From Bacteroidales bacterium UBA5429 (GTDB taxonomy: Bacteria > Bacteroidota > Bacteroidia > Bacteroidales > WCHB1-69): a stretch of DNA of 56,989 nt. The translations under genes were made by a program, and so were the position numbers. A model generated the notes under the pieces. It did no database searches and was not told where the DNA came from. It saw nothing but the letters and a program-made list of their open reading frames with translations. The DNA lies in NCBI GenBank assembly GCA_002427605.1, contig DIRT01000028.1, forward strand, positions 1-56,989. Reading direction: 5' to 3'. The stretch's first letter is position 1. The number at the start of each line of letters is the position of its first letter. Shown here in pieces: positions 56,416 through 56,989 of this stretch.

Positions 56416-56989
56416 TACTCAACCCAAACTTTAGCAATCTTATCCTTTATCTTCTGCTCAAAAATTTCAATCAGTTCCTTGTTGGAATTTACCAATTCTT
56501 GCTCTCTCTCGATTTGAGCTACTATTAGGCGTTGAGTTTCGATATCAGGAATAGAAATTGGAATTACTTCAACTGTTTTAAAACTTAACGCAGGCATTGC
56601 ACCACCAGCAGTAATTCTTTTAAATTGATTTTGAATAGCTTCAGATGATAAATAGTAAAAAAGATAATCTTTTGTAAGGATTTCATTTGGTTCTACTTTA
56701 AAAAGATTGTTAGCAAGAATGCCTTCAAAACCCCTTCCAATAAAACCTGCAGTTGCTCCGTATCTGACTACTACAACATCATCTTTTGAAACATACTTAC
56801 CTTTCCCCATATCTTTAGGAATAAATCTAAAGTCAGTTGAATTTTGAGTGTAATTCTCAATTCTTAGAAATCTATCATAACCATCAACAAATTCCTTACT
56901 TTGAAAACCAACGTCAACTTGTGTGCCCTGAGAGAATTTAGTTACACTGCCCAACTCCACCATCACCCAATCCGGGTCAATGTCAATTT
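56415..56989 (-). CDS. hsdS: Type I restriction specificity (HsdS) C-terminal domain, partial at window edge
   Basis: The frame is open to the window end, beginning KIDIDPDWVMVELGSVT, so the gene continues beyond 56989. Visible is one target-recognition domain (LGSVTKFSQGT ... SKDDVVVVRYGATAG ... PALSFKTVEVIPISIP) and the long terminal helix (QRLIVAQIEREQELVNSNKELIEIFEQKI) that forms the HsdS spacer. It sets the DNA target of a type I restriction-modification enzyme, or the target part of a fused methyltransferase-specificity protein. hsdM and hsdR are outside the window. Confidence 0.88.
   Translation of the reverse strand, partial: IDIDPDWVMVELGSVTKFSQGTQVDVGFQSKEFVDGYDRFLRIENYTQNSTDFRFIPKDMGKGKYVSKDDVVVVRYGATAGFIGRGFEGILANNLFKVEPNEILTKDYLFYYLSSEAIQNQFKRITAGGAMPALSFKTVEVIPISIPDIETQRLIVAQIEREQELVNSNKELIEIFEQKIKDKIAKVWVE

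Overview
The window looks like chromosomal DNA of a Bacteroidota bacterium, most likely order Bacteroidales. Evidence: more than twenty TAnnTTTG-type -7 promoter boxes, a fused murF-alr gene, proteins with type IX secretion (T9SS) C-terminal domains, an S46 peptidase homologue, a GH92 mannosidase and a choice-of-anchor L/gliding-type surface protein. I cannot place it at family level. No rRNA or CRISPR array is visible.

Layout. 0-4.3 kb is accessory: a frameshifted acyltransferase, a DUF2779 double-nuclease protein and a PGN_0703-like putative restriction endonuclease. 4.3-14.3 kb is a minus-strand housekeeping run (tRNA-Gln, nusA, infB, pdxA, murF-alr, and a CapD-type epimerase). 14.4-24.2 kb holds grpE-dnaJ, a PorE-like envelope protein, sufCD, an HsdR-N protein, a fused peptide ABC ATPase and purE. 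24.2-26.7 kb is a large secreted protein split by an in-frame stop. 26.9-38.2 kb carries tatD, udk, an nfu-ychF-subtilase-S46 operon, a sugar nucleotidyltransferase and GH92. After a Thr-Tyr-Gly tRNA cluster (38.4-38.7 kb) comes a mixed accessory/ribosomal stretch: S41 peptidase, rpsF-rpsR-rplI, a peptide-binding lipoprotein, a broken T9SS cargo gene, Fic, a DUF4143 ATPase and a DUF6794 protein. 48.6-52.6 kb has fhs, an MFS sugar transporter and an ROK kinase. 53.0-55.2 kb is a redox operon (polyferredoxin, thioredoxin, ArsG/CcdA-like permease). The end holds an IS3 remnant and a restriction-modification piece (HEPN-like protein plus HsdS).

Most unusual features. (1) A dispersed composite intergenic repeat: GTAG-footed palindromes, then a GTGGGG block, a CTGCCCCCC/T-rich block and often a 7-bp tandem array. 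Five of six copies lie upstream of a gene in the same orientation, and in three of those (DUF2779 gene, sufC, nucleotidyltransferase) a heptamer array sits a few bases before the -7 box; udk has such an array too. Two copies form 133-bp inverted repeats, identical by eye, around a 6.4-kb gene block, and one block seems to have become part of a coding sequence. (2) Two protease-fold proteins appear to have lost their catalytic residues: an S46 homologue lacking all three triad positions, and a retropepsin-like tail with Asp replaced by Asn on a PorE-like protein. (3) PurE is of class II (CO2-using) type. (4) A 30-bp perfect palindrome covers the -7 box of the redox operon. (5) A HEPN-motif protein is translationally coupled to hsdS.

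Starts were moved downstream of the longest reading frame where a -7 box, signal peptide or conserved N-terminus required it. Family assignments come from reading the protein sequences; no database search was run.
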